Source: Streptomyces echinatus (GTDB lineage: Bacteria; Actinomycetota; Actinomycetes; Streptomycetales; Streptomycetaceae). From it: a DNA stretch of 64,000 bases. The notes beneath the pieces are model-generated. The model had not been told where the DNA came from. It was given only the letters and a program-made list of their open reading frames with translations, and did no database searches. Location: the NCBI RefSeq assembly GCF_014203595.1, contig NZ_JACHJK010000019.1, positions 57,001-121,000 on the forward strand. The letters run 5' to 3'. This document shows, piece by piece, positions 9,457 to 18,945 of the stretch (position 1 is its first letter; every line of letters starts with the position of its first letter). Both the position numbers and the translations under genes were made by a program.

Positions 9457-10274
9457 TGGCGGCGATCGCGGTCGTCCTGGACCACACGACCGCGGGTGCG
9501 TTGCTGTGGCGGACCTTCGACGAGGTCACTGCCCGGCGGATCGCCCAGAATGCCGCTGACCACGTAGGCGGCCGGGTGTCACGCGTCGAGGCCACGGAAC
9601 ACCTCGGTGCCCCGCTGTACCGAGTCCGGGTCGAGCGGGACGGGCAGGAGTTCGCCCTGATACCCGGCGGCCGGGTGTCCCTGGGCTTCGACGTCGACAC
9701 CTGGCAGCCGACCGCGCAGCAGGCCGCCGACTACACGGAGAGCCTGGAGCAGGGCTACGGTTACGGGCCCGATCTGCGGACCCACCTCGCGCGGACTCTC
9801 AGCGCTCGCCGCAGCGTTCACCTGGACACCGTCCTCATGGCCGTGGAGGACGAGAGCCTGACCGAACCTCCGGCAGACATGCCGGCTGCCCTCTCCGCCC
9901 GTGGTCTACGGATGCCGAACTCCGACGAGTGGGAACACGCCTGTGGCGCCGGGTCGGGCACCCTGTTCCGGTGGGGCGACGACTGTCCCCTCGACCGCAT
10001 CCCCTACGGGGACGACACCGGCCCGCACAACGAGCTGAACGCCTTCGGCCTGCACATCGCCTACGGCACCTACCGCACCGAGCTGACCAGTGATGCCACC
10101 GCGATCCACGGCGGCGACGGGGGCGAGTCAGTGTGCGGCGGCTACGGCCACCTGCTGGCCTGGCTCCCCTTGGCGACCGCCAGCCGCAACCCCGGGATGG
10201 CCGAGTTCGTGTACGGACCGGACGGAGAGGACATGTACGAAGACTTCTCCACGCGACCGGTACTCACGCTCTGA
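9456..10274 (+). CDS. SUMF1/FGE-domain-like protein
   Basis: A 272-residue protein starting at a GTG that overlaps the upstream stop. Its C-terminal half carries the sulfatase-modifying-factor pattern LRMPNSDEWEHACGAGSGTL followed by FRWGDD, equivalent to the LPTEAEWEYA-type core of formylglycine-generating enzymes. The N-terminal 110 residues are unrelated to that domain. The copper-binding cysteine pair of true FGEs is not evident: only SVCGGYG is seen near the expected region and the family's RCA/NRYR end is missing. I therefore expect a non-catalytic or differently acting member. No sulfatase lies nearby. Confidence 0.6.
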   Translation: MAAIAVVLDHTTAGALLWRTFDEVTARRIAQNAADHVGGRVSRVEATEHLGAPLYRVRVERDGQEFALIPGGRVSLGFDVDTWQPTAQQAADYTESLEQGYGYGPDLRTHLARTLSARRSVHLDTVLMAVEDESLTEPPADMPAALSARGLRMPNSDEWEHACGAGSGTLFRWGDDCPLDRIPYGDDTGPHNELNAFGLHIAYGTYRTELTSDATAIHGGDGGESVCGGYGHLLAWLPLATASRNPGMAEFVYGPDGEDMYEDFSTRPVLTL

Positions 10275-10346
10275 GCGACCGCGTGCGGACGGCCCGGTCG
10301 ACGACCGCGTGCACGGTCGCTGGAGGGTCTGTAATGACTGATGCCC

Positions 10347-10502
10347 ATAGTCCGCGTCGATGCCGCGAAAGGCTCCGGTCACCTCCAGCGCACGCAGCAG
10401 CCACGGGGCGGACGCCGCCACCTGCAGGTCTGTCTGACCGTGCCATGCACTGTTGCCCGGTGCTCGCTGCAGAAACTCCTCGGACTCCTCCCGGGTGGGC
10501 AC
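10347..10502 (-). pseudogene. N-terminal fragment of an unidentified protein
   Basis: A minus-strand frame starting at GTG 10502 reads like real protein for about 52 residues (EESEEFLQRAPGNSAWHGQT, then ASAPWLLRALEVTGAFRGID). It then runs into low-complexity sequence and antisense DNA of the SUMF1-like gene. It looks like the first part of a truncated gene. I cannot name the family. Confidence 0.35.
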
Positions 10503-10518
10503 GAGAAGCCCGCCTGAA

Positions 10519-11127
10519 TCAGAAGTCCAACCCTCGCGACAACAAGGGCAGGTGGCGCTCGTACAGCGCCGCCAGGTCCTCCTTCCCGTCGCCCTCCACC
10601 CAGTGCCGTACGAGAGTGGTGAACACGGCGATGAGGGCGGCGGCCGCGCACCTGACCTCCAGGTCTGTCGCCTCGCGGCCGGTGCGTTCGGCGATGACCT
10701 CGGCCATCGCCCGCTCGCTGCGTTCCTGTTCGGCGACGTTGCGGGCCCGGAGCGCCGGGTCGTTGAGGGTCAGCCGGGTGCGCAGCAGCAGGCTTTCGCG
10801 GTCCTGCTGGAGCATGGCGCCGAGGGAGCCCTTCAGGGAGCCGAGGATGGCGTCGACGATCGGTTCGCCGGTGGGGCGGGCGCGGACGGCCTCCGCGAGG
10901 GCGGGGTCGTACTCATCCTGGATGACCACGTCCTCCTTGGTGGGGAAGTACCTGAAGAACGTGCTCGACGAGATCTCCGCGGCGTCCGCGATCTGGTCGA
11001 CCGTTGTCGCCTCGTACCCGTGCTCGGTGAAGAGGCGGTAGGCCTCGCGCCGGACACGCTCACGGGTCTTCTGCTTCTTGCGCTCCCGCAGGCCGAGTGG
11101 CGCGGTGGAGGTCTCGTGCGTCGTCAT
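10519..11127 (-). CDS. TetR-family repressor of the adjacent exporter
   Basis: A 202-residue TetR regulator. Residues 22-68 form the DNA-binding domain, with the helix-turn-helix TTVDQIADAAEISSSTFFRY and the following FPTKEDVV. The C-terminal ligand domain is of normal length. Its ATG overlaps the stop of the MFS gene (ATGA), so the two are translationally coupled in one operon. The dyad TCTCA-N2-TGAGA just downstream of the predicted exporter promoter is the likely operator, which would make this an autoregulated efflux pair. The inducer is unknown, but often a pump substrate in this family. Confidence 0.85.
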   Translation of the reverse strand: MTTHETSTAPLGLRERKKQKTRERVRREAYRLFTEHGYEATTVDQIADAAEISSSTFFRYFPTKEDVVIQDEYDPALAEAVRARPTGEPIVDAILGSLKGSLGAMLQQDRESLLLRTRLTLNDPALRARNVAEQERSERAMAEVIAERTGREATDLEVRCAAAALIAVFTTLVRHWVEGDGKEDLAALYERHLPLLSRGLDF

Positions 11128-12671
11128 GCGACCGATTGTGCGTGTTCGGCGGCGGACCGGGCCACTGTGCGGGAGCAGGTCGAGCGGCCCGGCAGGAACA
11201 GCGCGGCGAGAACGGCGGCCAGCAGGGCGATCGCACCGCAAGCCAACAGGACCAGGTTCATGCCGTGCACGAAGGCCTCGTGGGCCTGGGCCGCGAGGGC
11301 TGGGTCGTGCAGCTGGGCGGCCACCGCGTCGGCGCCGGAGACCGAGTCTCGGGCCGCGTCCGCCGCCGCGCCGGGCAGACCAGCGGTGTGCAGGCGGCCC
11401 AGGTAGCCGTAACCGAGCAGGCTGCCGAGACCGGCGACGCCGAGCACCGAGCCGAGCTGCTGGACCGTCTCCAGGAGACTGGTGCCGGAGCCGGTGTTGC
11501 CCTCGGGGAGCGCGCCCATCACCAGGCTGGTCGCCGGGACGACCGCGAGGCCGAAGCCGAGGCCGGTGAGGGCGAGCCACAGGGCGGTGAAGCCGTAGCC
11601 GTCGGAGGTGTCCGTGGTGGCGCCGAGCAGGGTGCCGATGGCCATGATGAGCATGCCGAGCGGGACGACCGTACGGGCGCCCAGGCGCGGTACGACGGAC
11701 TCGCTCGCCGTGGCCGCCGCCATCAGCCCGCCGATCAGGGGCAGTACGCGGATGCCGGTGCCGAAGGAGTCGTTGCCGAGGACGGCTTCGAGGTACTGCG
11801 GGACGACGAACAGGATGCCCATCACCGCGAAGTTGACAAAGACGGCGATCAGTGAGCCCCACAGGAAGCGGCGGTCGGCGAAGAGCTTCAGGTCGACGAT
11901 CGGGTGCGCGGCGCGGCGCTCGCGCAGGACGAAGCACGTCAGCAGGACGACGGCCGCGGCGAGCGAGGCGGCGACGGGCGGGGACGTCCAGCCGTCGCCC
12001 GGGATCAGGATCGTGCCGTAGACGAGTGAGACGATACCCAGGCCGCCGAGGACCGTGCCGAGGGTGTCGAACGGCGCGGTGGTGGCACGCGGTTCGTCGT
12101 GTGGCAGCAGCCACAGGCCGGCCAGCAGGGCCAGGACGGCCACGGGCAGGTTGAACAGGAACACCGAGCCCCACCAGAAGTGGTCCAGCAGCCAGCCGCC
12201 GACGACCGGGCCGACCGGCATGCCGAGCGCAGTGGCCGCGGTCCATACGGCGATCGCCTTCGGCAGCTCGTCCTTGGCGAAGACACGCGGCAGGATCGCC
12301 ATCGACAACGGCAGGATCGCGGCGGCGCCCAGGCCGAGGACTGCGCGGGCGGTGATGACCTGGACGGGAGTGGTGGCGAGTGCGCCGCCGAGCGAGGCGA
12401 GCCCGAAGAGGGTGATGCCGGACAGCAGCAGCCGCTTGTGACCGTAACGGTCGCCGAGCAGGCCGACCGGGAGCATCGCAACCGACAGGGCGAGCAGATA
12501 GCCGCCGCCGATCCACTGCAACTGGGCACTGGTGGCGGGCAGTTGGCTCGCCATGGTGGGCAGAGCAACGTTGATGACAGTGCCGTCCAGGCCGACGATC
12601 AGCACGCTCAGTGTGAGCGCGGCGAGGGCGAGCCAGCGACGGGGGGACGGGAGCGGCACGAGTTCGGTCAT
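11124..12671 (-). CDS. DHA2-type MFS multidrug exporter
   Basis: A 515-residue major facilitator of the 14-helix EmrB/QacA type. Motif A is GDRYGHKRLLL after the second helix; the first helix has the DHA2 pattern LIVGLDGTVINVALP; motif C-like AVLGLGAAAILPLSMAILP follows. The start at 12671 has GGAGG 5 nt upstream; the longer frame to 12797 crosses the promoter and is rejected. It is coupled to the TetR gene by a 4-nt overlap. Proton-driven efflux of a toxic small molecule is inferred from the family; the substrate cannot be read from sequence. Confidence 0.88.
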   Translation of the reverse strand: MTELVPLPSPRRWLALAALTLSVLIVGLDGTVINVALPTMASQLPATSAQLQWIGGGYLLALSVAMLPVGLLGDRYGHKRLLLSGITLFGLASLGGALATTPVQVITARAVLGLGAAAILPLSMAILPRVFAKDELPKAIAVWTAATALGMPVGPVVGGWLLDHFWWGSVFLFNLPVAVLALLAGLWLLPHDEPRATTAPFDTLGTVLGGLGIVSLVYGTILIPGDGWTSPPVAASLAAAVVLLTCFVLRERRAAHPIVDLKLFADRRFLWGSLIAVFVNFAVMGILFVVPQYLEAVLGNDSFGTGIRVLPLIGGLMAAATASESVVPRLGARTVVPLGMLIMAIGTLLGATTDTSDGYGFTALWLALTGLGFGLAVVPATSLVMGALPEGNTGSGTSLLETVQQLGSVLGVAGLGSLLGYGYLGRLHTAGLPGAAADAARDSVSGADAVAAQLHDPALAAQAHEAFVHGMNLVLLACGAIALLAAVLAALFLPGRSTCSRTVARSAAEHAQSVA

Positions 12672-12689
12672 GGGAACCTCCGACGAGGA

Positions 12690-12745
12690 AGCGATCTCAA
12701 ATGAGAGACTACTCCCAAATGGAAGTCCACTGTCAATATTTGGGA
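12690..12745 (-). promoter_or_regulatory. Promoter and operator of the MFS-TetR operon
   Basis: On the minus strand a consensus TTGACA (12731-12736) is followed after 17-19 nt by AGTAGT/TAGTCT as -10. The dyad TCTCA-AA-TGAGA (12695-12706) lies right at the predicted transcription start, where a TetR repressor would block it. A second pair of arms, TCCCAAAT (12713-12720) and ATTTGGGA (12738-12745), brackets the -35 to -10 region. This is seen directly; the binding protein is inferred from the TetR gene in the same operon. Confidence 0.65.
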
Positions 12746-12893
12746 TGAGTGAGATGGTGGCTACATGTCGTTCAGGTGCTGATGGCGATCCGACCAAGCG
12801 CCTGGCCGCCCCGCCCCCGCTGGACGAAGAATCCCCCTGGCCTGGGCAGTCACCCGCCGTACCGGTGTACAGAGACGTGCGGCCGAGGCCGTG
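12746..12893. other. No recognised gene
   Basis: Upstream of the exporter promoter. No gene seen. Confidence 0.4.
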
Positions 12894-13223
12894 TCAGCCG
12901 AGCTGATGACAACGTCGTGCGCCACTCTGCACGTGAGGCACGCCGCGAGCGGCGGCATAGCCAATCTCCATGCAGACGCCGTCGTCCGGGCTGAGCCCGT
13001 GGACGATGTCGATCAGGGCGCGGATGCGGCGCAGGCGCTCCCGGTCGAGTTCAAAGAGCCGCCGGCCTTCGACGTCGGCGACGAGGTCCTCCTCGCCCGG
13101 TGTCGCAAAAGGGCAGGAAGACGTGGTCTTCACTCGGAAATTACCGCTGCCAGTTGCCTGTTGCCCGGGCGGGGCCGTCACCATTCGATGGAGTCGGATC
13201 ACTTCCGACGTTGCCATCCGCAT
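12894..13223 (-). pseudogene. Nucleoside 2-deoxyribosyltransferase-like remnant
   Basis: The frame encodes 109 residues. The second half resembles the nucleoside deoxyribosyltransferase/RCL fold: ELDRERLRRIRALIDIVHGL, then SPDDGVCMEIGYAAARGVP, matching the family's Asp and the catalytic Glu in the DxGTxxEIGYA-type motif. The part after GVP lacks the normal ending and the N-terminal strand is not recognisable, so I treat it as a truncated copy. It follows the NB-ARC gene on the same strand, about 130 bp downstream. It could instead be a short intact relative. Confidence 0.45.
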
Positions 13224-13358
13224 GTTGTGGACGCAGAGGTGTACCGCTGTGAGGCATCATGGGCGTCCAGCCATCCATGCGTCGGACTCGTTGAGGCCGG
13301 AAGGGAGTCGAGTCCCGGACGACTCAAGCCCCGAAGCTGCCGTCTACTGACACCGAGG

Positions 13359-16300
13359 TCACGACGCCTCATCGCGGCCTTCGCGTTGGGCGACAACTGC
13401 CGCGAGATCGATCCGGATCGCCCCCGTGAGGGGGTCGTCCTCGCCCAACGCCCGAACGCAGTCGGCGAGCGTCTGCTCGTACAGGGAAATGGCATGCTCC
13501 AGGTTCCCCGCCTCCCTGTGGGACCGGGCGAGGTTGCCCTGGGTGGCGAGGGTCCCGGGGTGATCAGGGCCCTGCACGCGCACCATGTGCTCTACCAGCT
13601 CGGCGTAGGCACCTGTCGCCCCGGCTGTGTCCCCCGCCCACGCCCGCACGCCGGCGAGGTTGTTCAAGGTTGTGAGAGTGTCGGGGTGATCGGCACCCAA
13701 CAACCGCTTCTGGACGGCCAGCATCCTGGCGTAGGCTTCCACGGCCTCGGCTGCGTCCTCCTGCATCCGGGCTAGGCTGGCCCGGATCGTGAGAGTGTAG
13801 GGGTGATCCACGCCCAACATCCGCGTCACGCGCTTCAGCAGGTCACGGCCAGTCTCTATGGACCCGGCCTCGTCCCCTGCTTCCCCCATTTTCGCGGCAA
13901 GCTTGGCCTGAGTGGAAAGGGTGTGAGGGTGATCGGCGCCCAGCACCCGGGTCTGGTCGGCCAGCAGCTTCCGCGGCCCCAGCCGCATCTCCCATAGCCT
14001 CCCGCCAGACGGCGAGGTTGTTCCGGGTGGTGAGGATGTCAGGGTGGTCGGGGCCCTGTACGCGCAGCGTGTGCTCCAGCAGCTCGGCGTAGGCTCGCGC
14101 GGCCCCGACCGCATCCCCTGCCAAGCCCCGCCACTGGGCGAGATCGCGCCGGGCGGTCAGGATGTGAGGGTGGTCGGGGCCCTGTACGCGCAGCCTGTGC
14201 TCCAGCAGCTCGGCATAGGCTTCCGCGGCCCCGGCCGCATCCCCCGCCAAGCCCCGCCACTTGGCGGCGAGGTCCCCGCTGTGAAAGGTGTCCGGGGAAT
14301 CAGGGCCATTTACCCGCACACGGTGTTCCCACAGGTCAGCGTAGGTCCTCGCGGCTCCGGCCGCATCCCCCGCCTGCCCCTGCCAACGAGCGAGATTGAA
14401 CCTGGCTTTGAGGAAGTGGGGGTGATCGGCGTCCAGCACCCGCTTCATGTGTTCCAGTAGGTCGGCGTAAGCTTCCGCGGCCCCGACCGCATCTCCCGCC
14501 CGGCCTCGCCATCGGGCGAGGCTGTTGCGGGTGGTGAGGGTGTGTGAGTGATCAGCGCCCACTACCCGGATCATGTGCTCCAACAGTTCGGCATAGGCCG
14601 TCGCGGCTCCGGCCGCATCCCCTGCCTGTCCCCGCCATCGGGCGAGGTCGGCCCGGGTGGTGAGGGTGTCAGGGTGATCGGCCCCCAGCACCCGAGTCTG
14701 CTCGGCCAGCAGCTCGGCATAGGCTTCCGCGGCCCCAGCTGCGTTCCCCCCCTTCCCTCGCCGTCGGGCGAGCCTGGCCCGGGTGCTGAAGGTGTCAGGG
14801 TGATCGGCCCCCAGGACCCGGATCTGGTCGGCCAGCAGCTCGTGGTAGAGATGCGTGGCATCAAAGCCGTGATCACGCTCCAGCATGGCGGCGAGGCCCG
14901 CCCGGGTGGCGAGAGTGTCGGGGTGGTCGGCACCCAGCACCCGGGTCCGGTCGGCCAGCAGCTCGCGATAGACATGTTGGCCCCCGGCCGGACTCCACTC
15001 GCCCCACACCCGGGCCAGGTCGGCCCGGGTGGCGAGAGTGTCGGGGTGGTCGGCACCCAGCACCCGGGTCTGGTCGGTCACCAGGTCGGCGTAAGCCTTC
15101 CCGGTCGTACCCTCCGCTTCCCCTTCCCAGCGGACAAGATGGCGCCGGGCAGTGAGGGTGGCGGGGTGATCAGCACCGAACTGTTGGAGTACGGCCTCAG
15201 TGACGTGGCGGAAGTGGTCATGGGCCGCGGTGGCTTGGCCTGTCTCGCCAAGGCTGGTGCCCATCCGGTACAGCACCGTATGCACGTCCGACTTGTATAG
15301 GACCGACCCGGCATGGTGGGCCAGGGCTTGTGCGTTGGCCCGGAGGGTCTGGGCAAAGGCGGTATCGCGTTCGGTGGTCGGCCAGGCGGCGACGAGAGCG
15401 TCGGCGGCAGCTAGGGCGGTCTGGTCGTGCTGATGGGCAGTCAGGGCATCGCGGGTGGCGCGCTGGATGAGCTGGTGCACGCGGACGGCCTGCTGAGGGC
15501 TGTCGGGGGTGTGGTCGATGAGACTGAGCCGGTGCAGGGCCCTCAGGGCGCGCCTCGCGTCCTGAGGGGAGACTGTGACCGGTTCGTCGCTGGGCTCCGC
15601 GCCGGTTGAGGTGCGGTGTGCGAGGCACGCCAGCGCGGGCTGGCTGGTCAGGACATCCAGGGGGATGCCGTTGGCGTTGAGGAAGGCGGTGAGCTGGAGC
15701 ATGGGGCGGGCCAGCCCGACGGGGCGCAGCGTGTCGGCGCGCTCGATGGACAGTGACCAGGCGGCGGCCAGGGGCAGGGTCTGCTCGTCGGGCAGGACGT
15801 CGGGGGCGGCGTCGATGAGTTTCTTGGTGCGGTCGGCCAGCAGTTCCCGGTAGGCAGCTACGGTCTCACCGGAGTCGACGATGTAGGCGGCGGCCTGGGC
15901 GAGGGCGAGCGGCAAGTGGCCCAGGTCTTCGGCGAGGGCGGCGAGTAGATCGTCGTTCTCGTGACGGTGGTGGTCGGCCAGCGCGGCGGTGAGGTAGGCG
16001 AGGGACTCTTCGGGGGTGAACAGGCCGACCTCAATCAGTCGGCGACCGTGGCCGGAGAGGGCGCCGTCCTTGCGGCGGGTGGTGACCAGAGTGCGGCCGT
16101 GTGGGCTGACCGGCGGCCACAGTCCGTTCAGATCTGCCGGGTCGGTGACGTCGTCGAAGACGACCAGCCACCGCAAGGGTTGTTTCTGCGGTTTGGGCTG
16201 TAGCCGGGCTAGGAAGGTCTGCGCCGCCTGCTGCGGGTGCTTCGGGTCGGCACCGTAAACCTCAATGCCAGCCTGTGCGCAACCCGACGCGGCCGCAGTG

Positions 16301-16665
16301 GCGTTGTTGGCCGTGATCCACACCAACAGGTCCACCTCATCGCTCTCCCAGGCGCTGCGGGCGTAGTGGGCGGCCAGCTGGGTCTTTCCCACCCCGCCCA
16401 TCCCTGTGAGCACCCCGGCCGCAGAGCCGACGACGGTGGTCCCGCCTCCGGTCAGGGTCGCAGCCAGCCGTTCGGCTTCGGCCCGGGTCTGGAAGCAGTT
16501 GGCCTGTGGCGGGATCCTCCCGACCTGATACGGCAAGGCGGCCGGCCCCGGCCCGAAGTAGTTGTTCTGAGTGCCTTTGCCTAGCACCGGCCCGTGGGAC
16601 GTGCTGCGCCGAAAGTCGATGTAGTCACCGTCGCCGCTACCGGGGCGGTCTTCAGTAGTACTCAC
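13359..16665 (-). pseudogene. NB-ARC ATPase with about 15 TPR-type repeats, frameshifted
   Basis: A STAND/NLR-like ATPase of about 1,100 residues in two frames. Order: N-terminal motif (residues 13-35, DYIDFRRSTSHGPVLGKGTQ and NNY); Walker A GMGGVGKT (88-95); Walker B LVVFDD (167-172); TLVTTRR; GLPLA-like GHLPLALAQ (249-257); then about fifteen 42-residue repeats with the core LGADHPDTLTTR, as in kinesin-light-chain-type TPRs. Near 13964-13971 the frame shifts after the tenth repeat. The wording is explained by loss of 11 nt from the usual GCCTACGCCGAGCTGCTGGC-type linker; five further repeats follow in the new frame to a stop at 13359. Read as written, the product ends at 13843 (940 residues). 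Its ATG overlaps the stop of the upstream partner. A role in defence or signalling is inferred. Confidence 0.8.
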
Positions 16666-17091
16666 CTCGACCGGCCACCGTGATTGTGCCGGGTGCCCTT
16701 GCCCACAACCGGCCCATGGAGCGGACTGTGCCGGAAGTCGACGTGGTCCCCCGCCCCGGCTTCCGCTGCCGGTTCCCTGGCCCGCAGTTCCTCCACGAGC
16801 TGATCAAGCGCCGTAGCTAACTGCTCATCCGGCTCAACGGCGTCCTCCAACGAGTCCGTCAGTCGACGCCGCGTACGCTCCGTGAGCTCCTCCCGCGCCG
16901 TCTCGGCTTCCTCTACAACAGCCCGCTGCAGTGCCGGGTCCTGATCGAGTTTGCGGCTGACCAGACTGACCAGGTCGTGCAGCCGGTCCATCCCCCGGGT
17001 CGACCTCGGCGTCCACCCGTCCCCATACCCGGCGGGCCTTACCCACCGGCCACGCACACACGTACCCGACTGCAATCCCCACGCCCGTCAT
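16662..17091 (-). pseudogene. Small partner protein sharing the NLR N-terminal motif, frameshifted
   Basis: The intact form would be about 142 residues. It has an N-terminal membrane-like segment (MTGVGIAVGYVCAWPVGKAR), a charged helical middle (EEAETAREELTERTRRRLTD) and a C-terminal segment, GDHVDFRHSPLHGPVVGKGT plus RHN. That segment closely matches the N-terminus of the downstream ATPase. One extra base in the G/C run near 16991-17003 splits the frame; an internal ATG at 16991 would still give about 109 residues including the shared motif but without the hydrophobic start. The stop overlaps the ATPase start (ATGA), so the two are cotranslated. I know no function; see findings for the signalling hypothesis. 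Confidence 0.65.
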
Positions 17092-17354
17092 CACGCCCCC
17101 CGGCCCGTCTCCAGTGACAGCAGATCCGACCGTACCCGCACTGTACGGACCGGGACTCCCCTCACGACCGAACGGTCAAACCCGAAACCTCAACGATCGC
17201 AACCCGGCCACACCTGTGAGAGCGGAGTGTCCCGAGTCCGGCGGAGTCACATCGTTTGGATTACCGCTGCAGGTGCTTTCCCATAGTTCGAACTCGCCTG
17301 AAGTGAGCACCTCCAGGGCCGAGTGGGCGGTGCCCTCCACCCTGCAGGCGAACC
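17092..17354. other. No recognised gene
   Basis: Upstream region of the NLR-like operon; no gene recognised and no clear promoter pair identified. Confidence 0.4.
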
Positions 17355-17432
17355 GGTGCCCGGGGGGACCACCCGCTGGAACAAGGTCCACAGATCTTCC
17401 GGCGCCATCCGCTCAACAAGCACAGCAGTCAT
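17355..17432 (-). mobile_element. IS5-type transposase N-terminal scrap
   Basis: About 26 codons on the minus strand (MTAVLVERMAPEDLWTLFQR, then VVPPGT) match the start of IS5-family transposases of Streptomyces. The rest of that transposase is absent. It lies next to another transposase remnant on the opposite strand. Confidence 0.5.
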
Positions 17433-17529
17433 CACCCCAAACTGCGGCCATATCACACCAACTGAAATGGCGTCGTACGAGTTGGTTCGTGATAAAGGGT
17501 GAGATGTCGTGCCCGGTGGATGGCATGAT

Positions 17530-18000
17530 CCCGCTGTGGCGATCATGGTCAATCGGGCGGTGCTGGCGCATCGGCTGTTCACGGGGCTCCCTCGGCATCA
17601 TCTTGCGTGCCTGGTCCAAGAGTTGGCCGAGCCGTGGCACGCCGGGGTCGAGGGTCGTCGCCATGCTGCGCGAGGCGGGGCCCCGCAAGCGGGCCGAAGG
17701 TGCCGGCGCCCGCCATCAGCTGGTGTTCGTCGATCGGCTGGTGGCCACACTGATCCATCTGCGGCACGGCCTGCCGCACTCGGTGCCTGGGGCTGCTGTT
17801 CGGTGTCGACCGTTCTACCGTCACCTGGGCGATCGGAGAGGTGCGCACCCTCCTGGCGGAGCGGGGGTGCGCGGTTCCCGACCGTCCCGGCCTGCGGCTT
17901 CGGACGCTGCCAAATGTGTTTGCCTATGCCCAGGCCGAAGGCGTCGAGCTGCGTTTGGACGCCAGGCCCGGGGCGTGTCCAGCAGATCGGATGCTGCCGG
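17530..18000 (+). mobile_element. IS5-like transposase remnant, several frameshifts
   Basis: Three plus-strand frames together spell a Streptomyces IS5-like transposase N-terminal half: FTGLPRHHLACLVQELAEPW, then RKRAEGAGARHQLVFVDRLV and ATLIHLRHGLPH, then RTLLAERGCAVPDRPGLRLR and NVFAYAQAEGVELRLDA. At least two frameshifts separate them, and the DDE core after the LRLDA strand is missing. It is an inactive scar. Confidence 0.7.
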
Positions 18001-18138
18001 ACACGCCCCGGGCCGGAATACCTCAGCGCTTGAGCGTGAGGGTGAAATCACGTGAGAGCCTGCCGCTCAGGTGCACTGTCGACACGAGGTCCCCTCTCCG
18101 ACCAGGCCCTCGGCTCGCGGGAAGCCGACCTTTGGCAA

Positions 18139-18642
18139 TCAGTCGCACCGGCGAGACAGGTGTCCGCGCCGCAAAGCGGACCGAGACCTGGCCAGCACCG
18201 GCACAGTCACCCACCGGCCGCGGTGCGCCCGGTGCGGCGGCGGACCGTACGGCGACTGCCAGGCCGGCCGCCCCGCTCGAACCGAGCCACCCACGCCGCG
18301 TCGCCCAGCGACCGGGTCTTTAAGCAGCTCGGCTGCCAGGCCGGGGTCCCTGTCGTACCGCAGGTTCAGGAGCTCGGACCGCGCGGAACGCACGTATATC
18401 CGCTCCAGGCCACTGAGGTTGGTGGTGCCCCCGCACCCGCTGCACAGGGGGAGGGGCCAGGCGTGGAGGAGTTCGTGGTCCGCATGGATGCGGAGTTTGC
18501 TGCGTGCACGGGAACGCACGGAGGCGCACCTGTTGCAACAGCGGAGAACGATCGGCAGGCAGGTGGGCACGGCAACCCAGTTTTTGGACACAGAAATACA
18601 CCGGTTCCAGTGAGAAGACGGCAGCGAAAAGCAGCGCGGCAC
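18139..18642 (-). pseudogene. DUF1062 protein, probably truncated
   Basis: The frame shows a zinc-ribbon-like arrangement (VLRCCNRCASVRSRARSKLR, then PLCSGCGG) and the DUF1062 signature SGLERIYVRSARSELLNLRY followed by DPGLAAELLKDPV. After that point (about 18290) the expected RRN-W continuation is replaced by arginine/proline-rich sequence, so the C-terminal half appears to be out of frame or lost. The function of DUF1062 is unknown. It sits among transposase scars. Confidence 0.6.
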
Positions 18643-18945
18643 ACGTGTGCGACGCGCGACGGATCAGCGCTCGGGGGTTCTCACTTGGTGTACAACGGCA
18701 CGTCCTTGTCAGGGCAACTGCGAGCGGGAGAACGGTAACGGCACACGGGAGTGCGGCACCACTGATTTCCGGTCGGGCAGGCAGCCCCGGTCTCGTGCAT
18801 GAGTCGCCCCTCCTGCGGCTCCGGCGCGCGTGCAGGAGTTGAGCGTGGCAACGGCTCGCTCGACACGGGTTCGGACCCTTCACATGCGACCGGTTGACGG
18901 CCTGTTGGCCGATGGAGAGCGTCTCCCACCGGCCGCGTAGGGACC
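18643..18945. other. No recognised gene
   Basis: About 300 bp between the DUF1062 remnant and a short frame; I see nothing in it. Confidence 0.4.

Noticed and set aside
13843..16665. CRISPR-like regular repeats in the NB-ARC gene
   Set aside because: The regular 120-126 bp periodicity is coding TPR repeats that vary in sequence; there are no short palindromic repeats with unique spacers.
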